Notes: generated by a model from the letters alone, not told the origin. Shown: positions 43,028 to 52,351, numbered from the stretch's first letter. The stretch is 64,000 bases of DNA from Chitinophaga niabensis (GCF_039545795.1 NZ_CP154260.1:3663001-3727000), one strand, 5' to 3'. Numbers and translations are program-made.

Positions 43028-43035
43028 CAAATGTA
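43028..43035 (-). promoter_or_regulatory. -7 box for the double-glycine peptide gene
   Basis: Read on the minus strand this is TACATTTG, an exact TAnnTTTG match, 43 bp before the ATG at 42984. It sits inside a small dyad GTTAC-N5-GTAAC (43024-43038). No -33 at standard spacing was seen. Confidence 0.45.
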
Positions 43036-43050
43036 ACTTCTTCAGTTTTA

Positions 43051-43091
43051 TTCATTCTGTTCATTTTCAATCCCTCTGTTCATTCTGTTCA
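43051..43091. repeat. Direct repeats CTGTTCA in the divergent peptide/barrel promoter region
   Basis: TTCATTCTGTTCA occurs at 43051-43063 and 43079-43091 (28 bp apart), and CTGTTCA at 43057, 43076 and 43085. The region lies between the peptide gene (start 42984) and the secreted barrel-like gene (start 43180). A shared regulator site is possible. Confidence 0.55.
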
Positions 43092-43179
43092 ATTACTCTC
43101 TAAAAAAATTTACAGCAGTTCTAGGGGGAAGGCTTTTTTCTCCGTCATAGAAGCAGAAACAATTCAAAAACTGAATATC

Positions 43180-43788
43180 ATGAAAACATTTATTATCGCT
43201 TGCGTAATACTGCTGGGAGCACAGTTTGCCAATGCACAACAGATCGAAACGCTCTCTTTCAAACACAAAAGTGGTGGTGGCAACACTAAAGTAGGCGCCT
43301 ATGGTACAGCCTTAGGCAAACTCTCTTATATAGATGGTAAACTCGCTGTATTTACCGGTGGTTATGGTGGTGTATTGCTGAACAAAAAGTTTCTTCTCGG
43401 AGCGGGCGCCTACTCACTGGCAAATAATATCTATGTACCAAACTATACTGACAACCGTAAATACAATCTCTGGTATACCGGTGGTGTATTTGAATATGTA
43501 CACAACTCAGATAAACTGTTCCATTGGTCTGCCGGTGCACTGGTAGGCGGAGGCGGTGTTTCCACAAGAACCGGTCATAATGAACACAGGGACGATGTAC
43601 ATGCACGCAGCGCTGTATTTGTTGCAGAACCTTTTGTGAACGTGGAAATGAATGTGACCTCTTACCTGCGTATTGTTGCAGGCGGAACTTACCGTGGTGT
43701 ATTTGGCACTGGTTCCAATGTGGGCATCTCCGATGCAAAACTGAGTGCGCCCGGCTTCCACCTTGGCGTTAAAGCCGGCTTGTTTTAA
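43180..43788 (+). CDS. Secreted barrel-like protein of unknown function
   Basis: A 202-residue exported protein: signal peptide (to about residue 19, ANAQ), then alternating beta-strand-like segments rich in Gly and aromatic residues (AVFTGGYGGVLLNKKFLLGAG, WSAGALVGGGGVSTR, YLRIVAGGTYRGVF). The pattern suggests an outer-membrane beta barrel of 8-10 strands; family not recognised. Start at 43180 because the signal peptide begins there; the frame is open further upstream to 42934, overlapping the peptide gene, with no supporting feature. Divergent from the double-glycine peptide, so a functional link is possible but unproven. Confidence 0.75.
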   Translation: MKTFIIACVILLGAQFANAQQIETLSFKHKSGGGNTKVGAYGTALGKLSYIDGKLAVFTGGYGGVLLNKKFLLGAGAYSLANNIYVPNYTDNRKYNLWYTGGVFEYVHNSDKLFHWSAGALVGGGGVSTRTGHNEHRDDVHARSAVFVAEPFVNVEMNVTSYLRIVAGGTYRGVFGTGSNVGISDAKLSAPGFHLGVKAGLF

Positions 43789-43805
43789 CCGTTTATACAA
43801 TACCA

Positions 43806-43838
43806 TTTGCACCTTTTGCACGATTTAAGCTAATTTTG
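43806..43838 (+). promoter_or_regulatory. Bacteroidota promoter of the 16-residue-repeat STN gene
   Basis: TTTG at 43806-43809, 21-bp spacer, then TAATTTTG at 43831-43838: both elements and spacing match the Bacteroidota consensus. It ends 37 bp before the ATG at 43876. Confidence 0.65.
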
Positions 43839-43875
43839 GCGGCCGGGAACTGAAAAATTCAGCCCGGCATTCGCC

Positions 43876-45753
43876 ATGCATAAACCCTCCTTTGTTTTGA
43901 AACGTGCCAGCTTCATACTCCTTATAACTTTTAGTTTATTGCATGCCCCCGGTTTGTATGCCCAGCAACCGCTCAGCAAAACAGTGTCTTTCCGCGTAAC
44001 AAATAAACCTGTAGATACCGTGCTGGCCATCATCAGCCGGCAGGGCTCCTGTTCTTTTTCCTTTGCTGGCAGCCCCTTCCGGGGAGATAGCCTGGTTACT
44101 TTCAACATAGCCAACAAACCTGTTAAACAGGTGCTGGACCTCCTGTTCAGCGGCCGCATTCAATATGTGGAAAGCGGGGATAATATCATCCTTCAGCGCG
44201 CAGAACAGGCACGGGAAAGGAACTACGTGATCAGCGGATATGTGCGGGACAAAGAGAACGGGCAGGTAGTGCCCAATGCCAGTATTTACGATCATACCAA
44301 CCTGTATTCTGCATTTACCAATAGTGACGGGTTTTTCCATCTCCGCCTGAAGGACAAAGGCAAGCAGCCCTCTGTTCAGCTCACCGTGAGTAAAGAATTT
44401 TATACGGATACGGCATTGTATGTACTACCCGGCTTTGACCGGGAGGTTTCCCTGGCCATTTCCCCTGCCAAAACAGTTGTGTTGAAGGAATTCATTGTTT
44501 CTGACCAGGTGGAGAAAACCTGGTTGGGCAAACGCCTGCTGTCTGAAGGTTTAAAGCGGCAAACACAGAATATCTCTAAGTTCTTTGCAGATAAACCGGT
44601 GCAGACCTCCCTGGTGCCTGCCATTGGTTCTCATGGTAAAATGGCCGGGCAGGTGGTGAATAAGTTTTCTCTTAACCTCATTGGTGGTTACTCCGCAGGC
44701 CTGAACGGTGTGGAGGTTGCCGGCGGTTTCAATATCGATAAAAAGGATGTGCAATATGTACAGGTAGCCGGTCTCTTTAACATGGTAGGAGGTAATATGA
44801 CCGGCGCACAAGCCACCGGGGGTTATAACCAGGTGATGCAGTCCGTAAAGGGCGCACAGGCAGCCGGTATTGCCAACGTGGTGAAAGGAAAGCTGAAGGG
44901 CGTTCAGGCTACCGGTGGCCTGAATACTGTAGGAGACAGTGCCAAAGGAGCACAGGCAGCCGGCATCAGCAACATGGTAAAAGGAAACCTGCAAGGTGTG
45001 CAGGCTACCGGTGGTTTGAACCAGGCAGGCGGTGATGTAACAGGAGCACAGGCTGCCGGTATCAGTAATTTCAACCAGGGCAATACAACAGGCGCCAGTA
45101 TTACAGGCGTACTGAACCATACAGGCGGGAATATGATGGGTTTACAGCTGGCCGGGGTTGCCAATTCAACCACAAAAAATGTGATGGGTATGCAATTAGC
45201 CGGTGCAGGCAACATCAGCGGTGGAGAAATGGCCGGCCTGCAATTCAGTTCCATCTTTAATTACAGCCGCCGTCTTACAGGCATTCAGTTTGGATTGGTA
45301 AACATAGCCGATACTTCTTCCGGCCTCAGCTTTGGCCTGCTGAACATTATCCGTAAAGGAGGATATTATAAACTTTCTGTTTCAGCGAATGACCTGATGC
45401 CGCTGAACCTGTCTTTCAAAAGCGGGCGCAAACAATTCTATACCCTATTCACCGGCGGTATGGATAACAATCTGTACAATGTGGGTTTTGGTATTGGCAG
45501 GTCGTTCAGCATCGGGAAGAAATGGGTTATCACCACAGACATCCTGCAGCTGAATGTATTTGATAAAGACTGGAAGAGCCTTGGACAGGTATACAGGTTT
45601 CAACCACTGCTGAACTTCAGCCTTACCAGTTGGTTATCCATACATGCAGGGCCTGCGCTTTCCATTTCAGAATATGCCAGTGGCGTTAACAAGTTCTCGG
45701 AGAAACATCTCAATCAATTGTTAGGCTGGCAGGCAGGGATCAGCTTTTTTTAA
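43876..45753 (+). CDS. STN/CarboxypepD_reg-like protein with 16-residue repeats
   Basis: A 625-residue exported protein. Signal peptide (to about residue 30), an STN domain (about 35-105), a CarboxypepD_reg-like domain (about 117-195), a linker, then a repeat region at residues 276-490 built of about a dozen exactly 16-residue units of the form x-x-G-V/A-Q-x-A/T-G-x-x-N-x-x-x-G-x, and a C-terminal beta-rich part. Similar Gly/Asn repeats occur in LA_2272-type surface proteins; that relation is tentative. The repeats likely form a stacked beta-solenoid or a barrel. Without a SusC-type barrel, the STN domain may serve signalling or surface assembly. Its stop overlaps the convergent flavoprotein gene by 14 bp. 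Confidence 0.82.
   Translation: MHKPSFVLKRASFILLITFSLLHAPGLYAQQPLSKTVSFRVTNKPVDTVLAIISRQGSCSFSFAGSPFRGDSLVTFNIANKPVKQVLDLLFSGRIQYVESGDNIILQRAEQARERNYVISGYVRDKENGQVVPNASIYDHTNLYSAFTNSDGFFHLRLKDKGKQPSVQLTVSKEFYTDTALYVLPGFDREVSLAISPAKTVVLKEFIVSDQVEKTWLGKRLLSEGLKRQTQNISKFFADKPVQTSLVPAIGSHGKMAGQVVNKFSLNLIGGYSAGLNGVEVAGGFNIDKKDVQYVQVAGLFNMVGGNMTGAQATGGYNQVMQSVKGAQAAGIANVVKGKLKGVQATGGLNTVGDSAKGAQAAGISNMVKGNLQGVQATGGLNQAGGDVTGAQAAGISNFNQGNTTGASITGVLNHTGGNMMGLQLAGVANSTTKNVMGMQLAGAGNISGGEMAGLQFSSIFNYSRRLTGIQFGLVNIADTSSGLSFGLLNIIRKGGYYKLSVSANDLMPLNLSFKSGRKQFYTLFTGGMDNNLYNVGFGIGRSFSIGKKWVITTDILQLNVFDKDWKSLGQVYRFQPLLNFSLTSWLSIHAGPALSISEYASGVNKFSEKHLNQLLGWQAGISFF
44701..45345 (+). repeat. 48-bp-period coding repeats (16-residue units)
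   Basis: About 12-13 units without insertions, for example VKGAQAAGIANVVKGK, LKGVQATGGLNTVGDS and LQGVQATGGLNQAGGD. Units alternate between a GAQAAGI-type and a GVQATGG-type sequence, suggesting amplification of a two-unit (96-bp) block. Confidence 0.85.
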
Positions 45754-46966
45754 GGGCACCCAGGTTAGCAGCCACAAAACCACTCGTCCATGCATGCTGG
45801 AAGTTAAAGCCACCGGTGATCCCATCCACATCCATCACCTCACCTGCAAAGAAGAGGCCCGGCACTACCCTGCTCTGCATGGTATCAGGCTCTATTTCAC
45901 TTAAGCGGATACCTCCGCAGGTCACAAACTCCTCTTTGAAAGTAGTTTTCCCTTTCACCGGAAATTCCATCCCTGTTAAGTAACGGATCAGTTTATTCTG
46001 CTCTTTCCCCGGTAATTCAGACCAGCGGATCTCTTCGTGTATCCCACACTGTTGTAAGAGAAAATGCCATAACCTTTGCGGCAAACCGAAGGGGTTTTTA
46101 GTATAGATCATCTGCCCACCCATATCCAGCCGCCATTGCGGCCAGGCATCGCGCAGGGAACTTTCATGATAGTCAGGCAACCAGTTCACCAGTAAGGTAA
46201 ATGTATATTCCTGCGCCTGCAGCAAACGTGCGCCCCATGCGGAAAGCCGTAATATCACCGGTCCGCTCATACCCCAATGCGTGATAAGCAATGGCCCGGA
46301 CTCCTGTAGTTTGGTACCCGCTATCTTCACCTGTGCCATTGGTACAGATACGCCCATCAATGCAGTCACGGGGTTCTGGGGCATATTGAAAGTGAATAAC
46401 GAAGGCGCAGGGGCTTCTATCGTATGCCCGAGGGCTTGCAGCCAGTTGAATTTCTCCGCCTGCGCATATCCGCCTGCAGCGATGCAAACATACTGTGCGG
46501 TTATCTCCTGCCCGTCCTGCAATTGTATCATCCACCCATCTGTTTGTTTAGCTATACGTACCACATCCGCATGCATTTTTACCTGCACCCCGTAACGGTC
46601 TGCTTCACGCAGCAAACAATCAATAATGGTCTGGGAATTATCTGTTACGGGGAACATCCTGCCATCCTCCTCTGTTTTCAGGCTCACGCCCCTTTCTTCA
46701 AACCAGCGGATGGTATCCGGTACAAAAAAATGCGTAAAAGATTTTTTCAGGAACTGCGTACCACGGGGATAACGTTTCACCATATCAGAGATACTGCTGA
46801 GTGCATGGGTTACGTTGCAGCGCCCGCCGCCGGAAACTTTTACCTTAGAAAGCAGTTTGCCCGTTTTTTCCAGTAACACCACTTCCAGCCCCGGATGCAG
46901 CCTTGCTGCGTTTACCGCGCAAAAAAAGCCGGCAGCTCCACCGCCAATCACCACCAGCCTGTTCAT
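45740..46966 (-). CDS. NAD(P)/FAD-dependent oxidoreductase, HI0933/BaiN-like
   Basis: A 408-residue flavoprotein of the HI0933/BaiN-like family. FAD-binding GGGAAGFFCA at residues 8-17, the family block KVSGGGRCNVTH (about 40-51), and the C-terminal GEVMDVDGITGGFNFQ. Substrate unknown; relatives reduce steroid-like or aminoacetone substrates. Convergent with the STN gene (14-bp overlap at the 3' ends). No partner. Confidence 0.9.
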   Translation of the reverse strand: MNRLVVIGGGAAGFFCAVNAARLHPGLEVVLLEKTGKLLSKVKVSGGGRCNVTHALSSISDMVKRYPRGTQFLKKSFTHFFVPDTIRWFEERGVSLKTEEDGRMFPVTDNSQTIIDCLLREADRYGVQVKMHADVVRIAKQTDGWMIQLQDGQEITAQYVCIAAGGYAQAEKFNWLQALGHTIEAPAPSLFTFNMPQNPVTALMGVSVPMAQVKIAGTKLQESGPLLITHWGMSGPVILRLSAWGARLLQAQEYTFTLLVNWLPDYHESSLRDAWPQWRLDMGGQMIYTKNPFGLPQRLWHFLLQQCGIHEEIRWSELPGKEQNKLIRYLTGMEFPVKGKTTFKEEFVTCGGIRLSEIEPDTMQSRVVPGLFFAGEVMDVDGITGGFNFQHAWTSGFVAANLGALKKS

Positions 46967-47124
46967 ACTTTTACCATTTTTTATTCGTTACAGAATGTGC
47001 CATCCGGCATTCCCGCGGCGAATTTCGGATTTATGGCTCAAATATGAAATGTTAAAATCTCATAAGCACTATCTACTAATTATTCGTAATTCATTATCTT
47101 GTTGGTTTAAATACATTCTGATCC

Positions 47125-49554
47125 ATGCAACGCAAATCCCTGCACAAACTTCGTTACCTATTGATGTCCTGTGTATTAACCACAGGAATCTGGGGCGCGT
47201 TCGGCTTTACACCACCAGACGACTGGGCCACAAGGATTCAACAGGCTTTAGCCAAATTCACGGGCAATTATCCGCAAGAGAAAGTTTACCTGCAGTTAGA
47301 TAAAGACTATTATGCTTCAGGCGAAACCGTATGGTTCTCAGGATTTGTTACCCTTAACGATCTTCCGGCCACCGGCGCCCGCAACCTTTATGCGGAATTG
47401 CGTGACCAGAAAGGCGCTATTGTGCAGAAGGAACTGGTGCTGGTATATAATGGCGCAGCATCCGGTGAATTCACCTTACCGGAAAACATGAAACCAGGGC
47501 TCTACCAGGTAAGGGCCTACACCGCATGGATGCTGAACTTCGATTCTACTTTCCTTTTCTATAAAAACATACAGGTATTTGACCCCAAAACGGGTAAATC
47601 AGGCGAGGAAGCCGCCAGTAAGGATTATGCCGTACAATTCTTCCCGGAAGGTGGAGACCTCGTGAATGAGGTAAGCAGCGTGGTGGCCTTCAAAGCCATT
47701 GACCAGAATGGTTACCCTATCAAAGTAGCCGGCGCCGTAAGGGATGGCAATGATAAACAGGTGGCGGTGATCACCACCGTGCATGACGGGATGGGTACTT
47801 TTGAACTGAAACCGGAAGCCGGCAAAACCTATAAAGCCGTGGTGCAGTCTGCCAGCGGGCAACAGAAAACATTCCCGCTCCCTGTGGCCAAAGCAAGCGG
47901 TATTGCACTCAAAGTATATAACCGTGGTTCACGCATCTTCTACCTTACGGGTTTCAATGGAATAGACAGCACGGCTAACAACCTTTTACTGGTTGCTACC
48001 ATGCAGAACCAGCTGATCTATAAAGCAGAACTGAATATAGATGAAGGAAAAGTGAGCGGGCTTATCCCCACCAACAACCTGCCTCCCGGCATCCTGCAAC
48101 TCACTATATTTGATCACCAGGGCCGCCCGCTTACGGAACGCCTCGTGTATGTGAACCAGAAACAGGACTTGCTGGAGTTCTTCCTGGACCCCCAGGAGCT
48201 AAATAAAGGCCCCCGCCAGCGTACAGAACTGGTGTTGCAGATCCCCGATTCCATGCGCGGTCACCTGAGCGTGGCTGTAACGGATGCAGACCAGGTAGCA
48301 AGGGATGAAAATGCCAATAACATCATCACACATACCTTCCTTACTTCTGATATCCATGGATACGTACACAACCCGTACTGGTATTTTCAGAACGACAGCA
48401 CCATGCAAACGCTGGACCTCGTGATGCTCACCAACGGATGGAGACGTTATAACTGGCAGCAGATCCTGCAGGACAAATTCCCGAATATCATTTATCCTTA
48501 TGAACAGGGTATCAATATCACCGGTACTGCTTATACCTCCGGCAGAAATCCTGTAACAGACGGAAGTGTGAACTTTCTCATCAAAATTCCGGTGGACAGT
48601 TCTTCTGCATTTGCTTCTGCACCTGTAAATAACAAAGGGCAGTTCGCCCTCGCCAATTTAATGTACAACGATACTGCCCAGATCTATTTCCAGGGCAATA
48701 TGGCCAATAAAAAGTGGAAGGATGTGGATGTACAGTTTGACCGCCATTTCTTCGACAACTTTGCACCGGTAAAAACACCGATCCCTTTATTACCGCCGCC
48801 ACCTATGGATAACAAGGTATTGAAGAATTACCTGGCTACCGTACTGGAAGGCAACAGTGTGATCAGGAGCATGACCAACCGTACCATCTTCCTGAAAGAA
48901 GTGAACATCAACGCAAAGAAACCTACCCCTGAAGAAACAACAGAGAAACGTTATGCCAGCGGCATGTTCTCCGGCGGCGATGGTTATACTTTCGATCTCA
49001 CGAACGAAAATCCTACTTCCTTCAACGTATTCCAATACCTGCAGGCAAGGGTACCCGGGTTGCAGATCGGTGGCGATATGAACAATCCCTCCCTCTCCTG
49101 GCGGGGTGGTGCTCCCGGTGTGTTCCTGGATCAGATGCCGGTAGACATTAATACGGTAGCCAATATCCCCATGTCTGACGTAGCACTGATTAAAGTGTTC
49201 CGCCCTCCGTTTATGGGCGGCTTTGGCGGTGCCAACGGCGCTATTGCTATCTGGACGCGCAGAGGCGGAGACAGCAGGCCGGATCCTAATGTAAAAGGAC
49301 TGGAACTGGTGAAGAAAGGCGGTTACAAGATCATTAAAGAATTCTATAGTCCTGATTACTCTGTGAAAAAAGCAGTACATCAGCTGGCAGATAAACGCCT
49401 CACACTATACTGGAATGCTAACCTGAGATATGATACTACTAATCATACGGCGAGGGTTATCTTCTATAACAACGACTTCACCAAGAACTTCCATGTAGTG
49501 GTAGAAGCAATGGACCAGTATGGAAGAGTGGGAAGAGTAGCGAAAGACTTTTAA
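47125..49554 (+). CDS. MG2-type/TonB plug domain-containing exported protein
   Basis: An 809-residue exported protein with signal peptide (to about residue 28). An MG2-like domain near the N-terminus (KVYLQLDKDYYASGETVWF), further beta-sandwich domains, and a C-terminal plug-like domain (GVFLDQMPVDINTVANI, then GANGAIAIWTRRGG) but no outer-membrane beta barrel after it. Such proteins are common in Bacteroidota and may sit in the periplasm or at the outer membrane; role unknown. Monocistronic with a terminator. Confidence 0.82.
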   Translation: MQRKSLHKLRYLLMSCVLTTGIWGAFGFTPPDDWATRIQQALAKFTGNYPQEKVYLQLDKDYYASGETVWFSGFVTLNDLPATGARNLYAELRDQKGAIVQKELVLVYNGAASGEFTLPENMKPGLYQVRAYTAWMLNFDSTFLFYKNIQVFDPKTGKSGEEAASKDYAVQFFPEGGDLVNEVSSVVAFKAIDQNGYPIKVAGAVRDGNDKQVAVITTVHDGMGTFELKPEAGKTYKAVVQSASGQQKTFPLPVAKASGIALKVYNRGSRIFYLTGFNGIDSTANNLLLVATMQNQLIYKAELNIDEGKVSGLIPTNNLPPGILQLTIFDHQGRPLTERLVYVNQKQDLLEFFLDPQELNKGPRQRTELVLQIPDSMRGHLSVAVTDADQVARDENANNIITHTFLTSDIHGYVHNPYWYFQNDSTMQTLDLVMLTNGWRRYNWQQILQDKFPNIIYPYEQGINITGTAYTSGRNPVTDGSVNFLIKIPVDSSSAFASAPVNNKGQFALANLMYNDTAQIYFQGNMANKKWKDVDVQFDRHFFDNFAPVKTPIPLLPPPPMDNKVLKNYLATVLEGNSVIRSMTNRTIFLKEVNINAKKPTPEETTEKRYASGMFSGGDGYTFDLTNENPTSFNVFQYLQARVPGLQIGGDMNNPSLSWRGGAPGVFLDQMPVDINTVANIPMSDVALIKVFRPPFMGGFGGANGAIAIWTRRGGDSRPDPNVKGLELVKKGGYKIIKEFYSPDYSVKKAVHQLADKRLTLYWNANLRYDTTNHTARVIFYNNDFTKNFHVVVEAMDQYGRVGRVAKDF

Positions 49555-49579
49555 CAGTATCACAAATAATTATATTTTT

Positions 49580-49610
49580 AAGGGAGAACAATTTCGTTCT
49601 CCTTTTTTTT
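49580..49610 (+). terminator. Rho-independent terminator of the MG2/plug gene
   Basis: Stem AAGGGAGAAC / GTTCTCCTTT with one G-T pair and loop AATTTC, followed by TTTTT. It lies 25 bp after the stop and 15 bp before the next gene. Confidence 0.85.
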
Positions 49611-49625
49611 AATTCAGTTCAACCC

Positions 49626-50813
49626 ATGAGAAAGATTTTATCCTTGTTACCTACAGTGCTATTGCTCTTAGCACCAGTATTCTTGTTTGGCCAAAACACC
49701 CATTACAAGTGGAACAATCGTTATAGCGCCAATGCAACCCAGGCTAAAAGGGTCTGCCTTGGAAGGCTATATTATAATGCGTTGCACTGGGGAGACTACA
49801 GCACTATAAAGTTCACACTTCAGGAGAACTATTACACCAGTGGCATTGTTGAGTACCTGGTAACAGTTCGTCAGGGAATGCCCGAGATTTCCTGCCTGCG
49901 TGCAATGGGGCAAAATGTTGATAAAGGCCGTTTAGTGCTGGGAGAAGCTGTAGCAACCGGCAATAGTTATGAAGGTCAGTTAAATTATTATAAAGAAATA
50001 TTTCTGGATGTGGATTATCATACTGTCTGGCAGGTAGAAGCTGATGTAACTGGCGCCCATTTTCAGATGGATCTGACCAGTATTTCCGGTGATAATTATA
50101 GCTATAGTACGCTATTCTCTAACCCAACCGTACAAGACATTGCCAGCTTTGTGCCTGATGTTAAAAGTGTGGTATTGTCTGCGAACGCCGGCACGAATGC
50201 TTTTAATATGGGCATAGGAATTGCCGCTCCGAAAGGCAAATTACATATCTACAAATCAACTACCGGCAACGTAGAGGGAACAGTGATCCTTGACGGCCCT
50301 GTTAATTCAGAACGCGCATTGGCATTTTATGATGAAGGCCAAATGGCCTGGTGGTTCGGGCGGGACAACGACAATACTGCAGGCCTTGGAGATGGTATAG
50401 GATTCTGGTCGCAAGGCGCGGGAACTGCTTTTGTGATCAAAGATGATGGCAGGGTATGCATTGGCTGCAAAACTCCGCAGACAGGTGCAAAACTCTCTGT
50501 AAATGGAGATCTCTTCGCTAAGAAAGTAAAAGTCACCACTGCCAACTGGGCCGACTTTGTATTTGAAGACAATTACAAAATGCCCTCCCTCCCCTCCCTG
50601 GAAAAATATATCCGGGAACATAAACACCTGCCGGAGATCCCTACTGCCAAAGAGGTAAAGGAAAATGGCGTAGACCTGGGAGAAATGAACGTGAAATTAT
50701 TGCAGAAGATAGAAGAGCTGACCCTCCTGCTGATCGAGCAGAACAAGCGGATAGAAGCCCTGGAAAAAAGAAATAAAAAAAACAGCCCCCGGAAGTATCC
50801 GGGGGCTGTTTAA
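49626..50813 (+). CDS. Secreted fibre-like protein with C-terminal coiled coil
   Basis: A 395-residue exported protein (signal peptide to about residue 22). The N-terminal part is beta-rich (about 25-200); the middle holds segments reminiscent of tail-fibre repeats (LHIYKSTTGNVEGTVILDG, RVCIGCKTPQTGAKLSVNG). The C-terminus has HKHLPEIPTAKEVKENGVDL, then a coiled coil (LLQKIEELTLLLIEQNKRIE), a layout common in Bacteroidota fibre- or adhesin-like proteins. The last ten codons are a terminator hairpin, so the basic tail KNSPRKYPGAV is a by-product of it. Function unknown. Confidence 0.75.
   Translation: MRKILSLLPTVLLLLAPVFLFGQNTHYKWNNRYSANATQAKRVCLGRLYYNALHWGDYSTIKFTLQENYYTSGIVEYLVTVRQGMPEISCLRAMGQNVDKGRLVLGEAVATGNSYEGQLNYYKEIFLDVDYHTVWQVEADVTGAHFQMDLTSISGDNYSYSTLFSNPTVQDIASFVPDVKSVVLSANAGTNAFNMGIGIAAPKGKLHIYKSTTGNVEGTVILDGPVNSERALAFYDEGQMAWWFGRDNDNTAGLGDGIGFWSQGAGTAFVIKDDGRVCIGCKTPQTGAKLSVNGDLFAKKVKVTTANWADFVFEDNYKMPSLPSLEKYIREHKHLPEIPTAKEVKENGVDLGEMNVKLLQKIEELTLLLIEQNKRIEALEKRNKKNSPRKYPGAV
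50779..50812. terminator. Terminator embedded in the 3' coding end of the fibre-like gene
   Basis: Stem AACAGCCCCCGGA / TCCGGGGGCTGTT with loop AGTA. On the minus strand it is followed by TTTTTTTT, so it ends the 50832-52043 gene. On the plus strand it covers the last codons of the fibre-like gene, with the stop at 50811-50813 directly after it. Confidence 0.85.
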
Positions 50814-50831
50814 AAATGCTTTATTTCCTGC

Positions 50832-52043
50832 TTAATCTTTCAGCTTATTCAGGTAGAAACTCAGCTTAAACAATAATTCATCCTGCAATCCCGCTCTCAC
50901 CTGCGCTTCTTCCTCAGTAATACCTAAGCGGCGTAAACGCTGGTAGTATACATAAGAACCGCCGATCAGCTCCAGGCATTCTTCAATCTTGTTCTTCACC
51001 TCTGCTTCTTTCGACTTTTTATCGAATTCCTTTTTGGAAAGGATCCTGTCTACAAAGTAGAAAGCATCTTTATCCTCCGTCCATTTACCATCTTCCTTGT
51101 GCTGCGGTTTGTATACTTCCAGGTAGCAGTTATCCAGTTTCAGGGGTTCGCCGAATTCCGCTTTGATATCGATCACCATCGGTTTCTCCGCTGCCGGGTT
51201 AGCCATGCGTTTTTTGATAGCATTGCTGATCTCTACACCTAACTCTCCGCTGCTCATCAGCAACTGGTTCAGCTCCGTGAATTCCAGCCCGATAGTGATG
51301 CGGGTGTAACGGGTGCCGCTCTTGATCTTCCCAAACAAAGTTGGCATTGTTTTGTCATCGAACACAATGTCTTCCACCTGTACTTTGGAGATGGTCTTGT
51401 AGTTGGGTTTGTACCCTTCTTCCGCAGGCGTCAGGCGTCTGTTCTGTGGTTTAGCCACTTCCTGGCGGCGCAGATGCGTCACAAAATCATCCACAAAGCT
51501 GAGCTGGTACTTTTTCAGTTTCGTATACAGCTCATGCGTGGAATAGTTGTTGATCTTGCTTAACACCAACAGGTCGCTCCAACTGTTATGCTTCTGCACA
51601 CGCTTCAGTTCATCCATCACTTCCTGTGCGGATACATTTCTGCGGTACAGTAATTCCCCGATCAGGAATACGGCATACTCGTGAGAGGGATATCCCAACT
51701 CCGGCAGTACGTCAAACGGACTCCTTTTCTGATCACGGCCCTGCGTTAATAGTTCGAGATCTGTCATAACAGGTGCTAATAAATACTTGCGGGCTGCGGT
51801 ACGCAATTTCTTGCTTACGTAATCTAACAGTTGATCATTTACCACACTGTGATTCACGAAATCGTGCAGTATCTGTACAAACCGTTTTGATACAGGTAAA
51901 CCGAACTGGGTGAGGATATCTGTTTCCAGTACCTGCACCGTGTCCACATCTCCACCTTTAGCCGTTTTTCTTGGCTTTTTCTCTTGCTTCTGATAATGCT
52001 GGTAATACTCCTGCAGTTTTAATTTCAGCTGATCCATACGCAT
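50832..52043 (-). CDS. Conserved protein of unknown function
   Basis: A 403-residue soluble protein, mostly helical and highly charged (for example LKLKLQEYYQHYQKQEKKPRK near the start, KKSKEAEVKNKIEECLELIG near the end). No signal peptide, TM or catalytic motif is seen. Not recognised. Starts MRMDQL at 52043 (a second Met 6 bp in is possible). Transcribed away from tRNA-His, with a hairpin 56 bp upstream of the start. Ends at the terminator shared with the fibre-like gene. Confidence 0.8.
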   Translation of the reverse strand: MRMDQLKLKLQEYYQHYQKQEKKPRKTAKGGDVDTVQVLETDILTQFGLPVSKRFVQILHDFVNHSVVNDQLLDYVSKKLRTAARKYLLAPVMTDLELLTQGRDQKRSPFDVLPELGYPSHEYAVFLIGELLYRRNVSAQEVMDELKRVQKHNSWSDLLVLSKINNYSTHELYTKLKKYQLSFVDDFVTHLRRQEVAKPQNRRLTPAEEGYKPNYKTISKVQVEDIVFDDKTMPTLFGKIKSGTRYTRITIGLEFTELNQLLMSSGELGVEISNAIKKRMANPAAEKPMVIDIKAEFGEPLKLDNCYLEVYKPQHKEDGKWTEDKDAFYFVDRILSKKEFDKKSKEAEVKNKIEECLELIGGSYVYYQRLRRLGITEEEAQVRAGLQDELLFKLSFYLNKLKD

Positions 52044-52098
52044 ATTAAGTTGAATATCAATCTACTATATAATGTCTCGTTCATTCATGGGCACAAAA

Positions 52099-52125
52099 TA
52101 GCCCAGCACTTCGCATGCTGGGCTA
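52099..52125. other. Hairpin upstream of the 50832-52043 gene
   Basis: 10-bp perfect arms TAGCCCAGCA (52099-52108) and TGCTGGGCTA (52116-52125) with a 7-nt loop. On the minus strand a TTTTG follows, so it could act as a leader attenuator or weak terminator; on the plus strand no T-run follows. The remainder of the 308-bp gap (52044-52351) holds only the tRNA promoter. Confidence 0.5.
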
Positions 52126-52298
52126 GTAAGTTCGGGTGAATTGCGAGAGGCAAAGATAACTCATTTTTTGTGGAAATCATGTGCATAACCACCCCTCTCT
52201 AACAGATTTCCAACCATCATATGTTAGGTATCTTAGCCTCAGCAACTTACCCTCGCCAAAAAAAACATTTATAAATGAAAAAGATTTTTGGCTGCACA

Positions 52299-52331
52299 TT
52301 TGGAATTTGAAGGTGATTTCCCTTACCTTTG
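52299..52331 (+). promoter_or_regulatory. Bacteroidota promoter of tRNA-His
   Basis: TTTG at 52299-52302, a 21-bp spacer, then TACCTTTG at 52324-52331, an exact fit to the TTTG-N21-TAnnTTTG arrangement, 20 bp before the tRNA. Confidence 0.75.
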
Positions 52332-52351
52332 CAATCCGCAAAACAGACATG

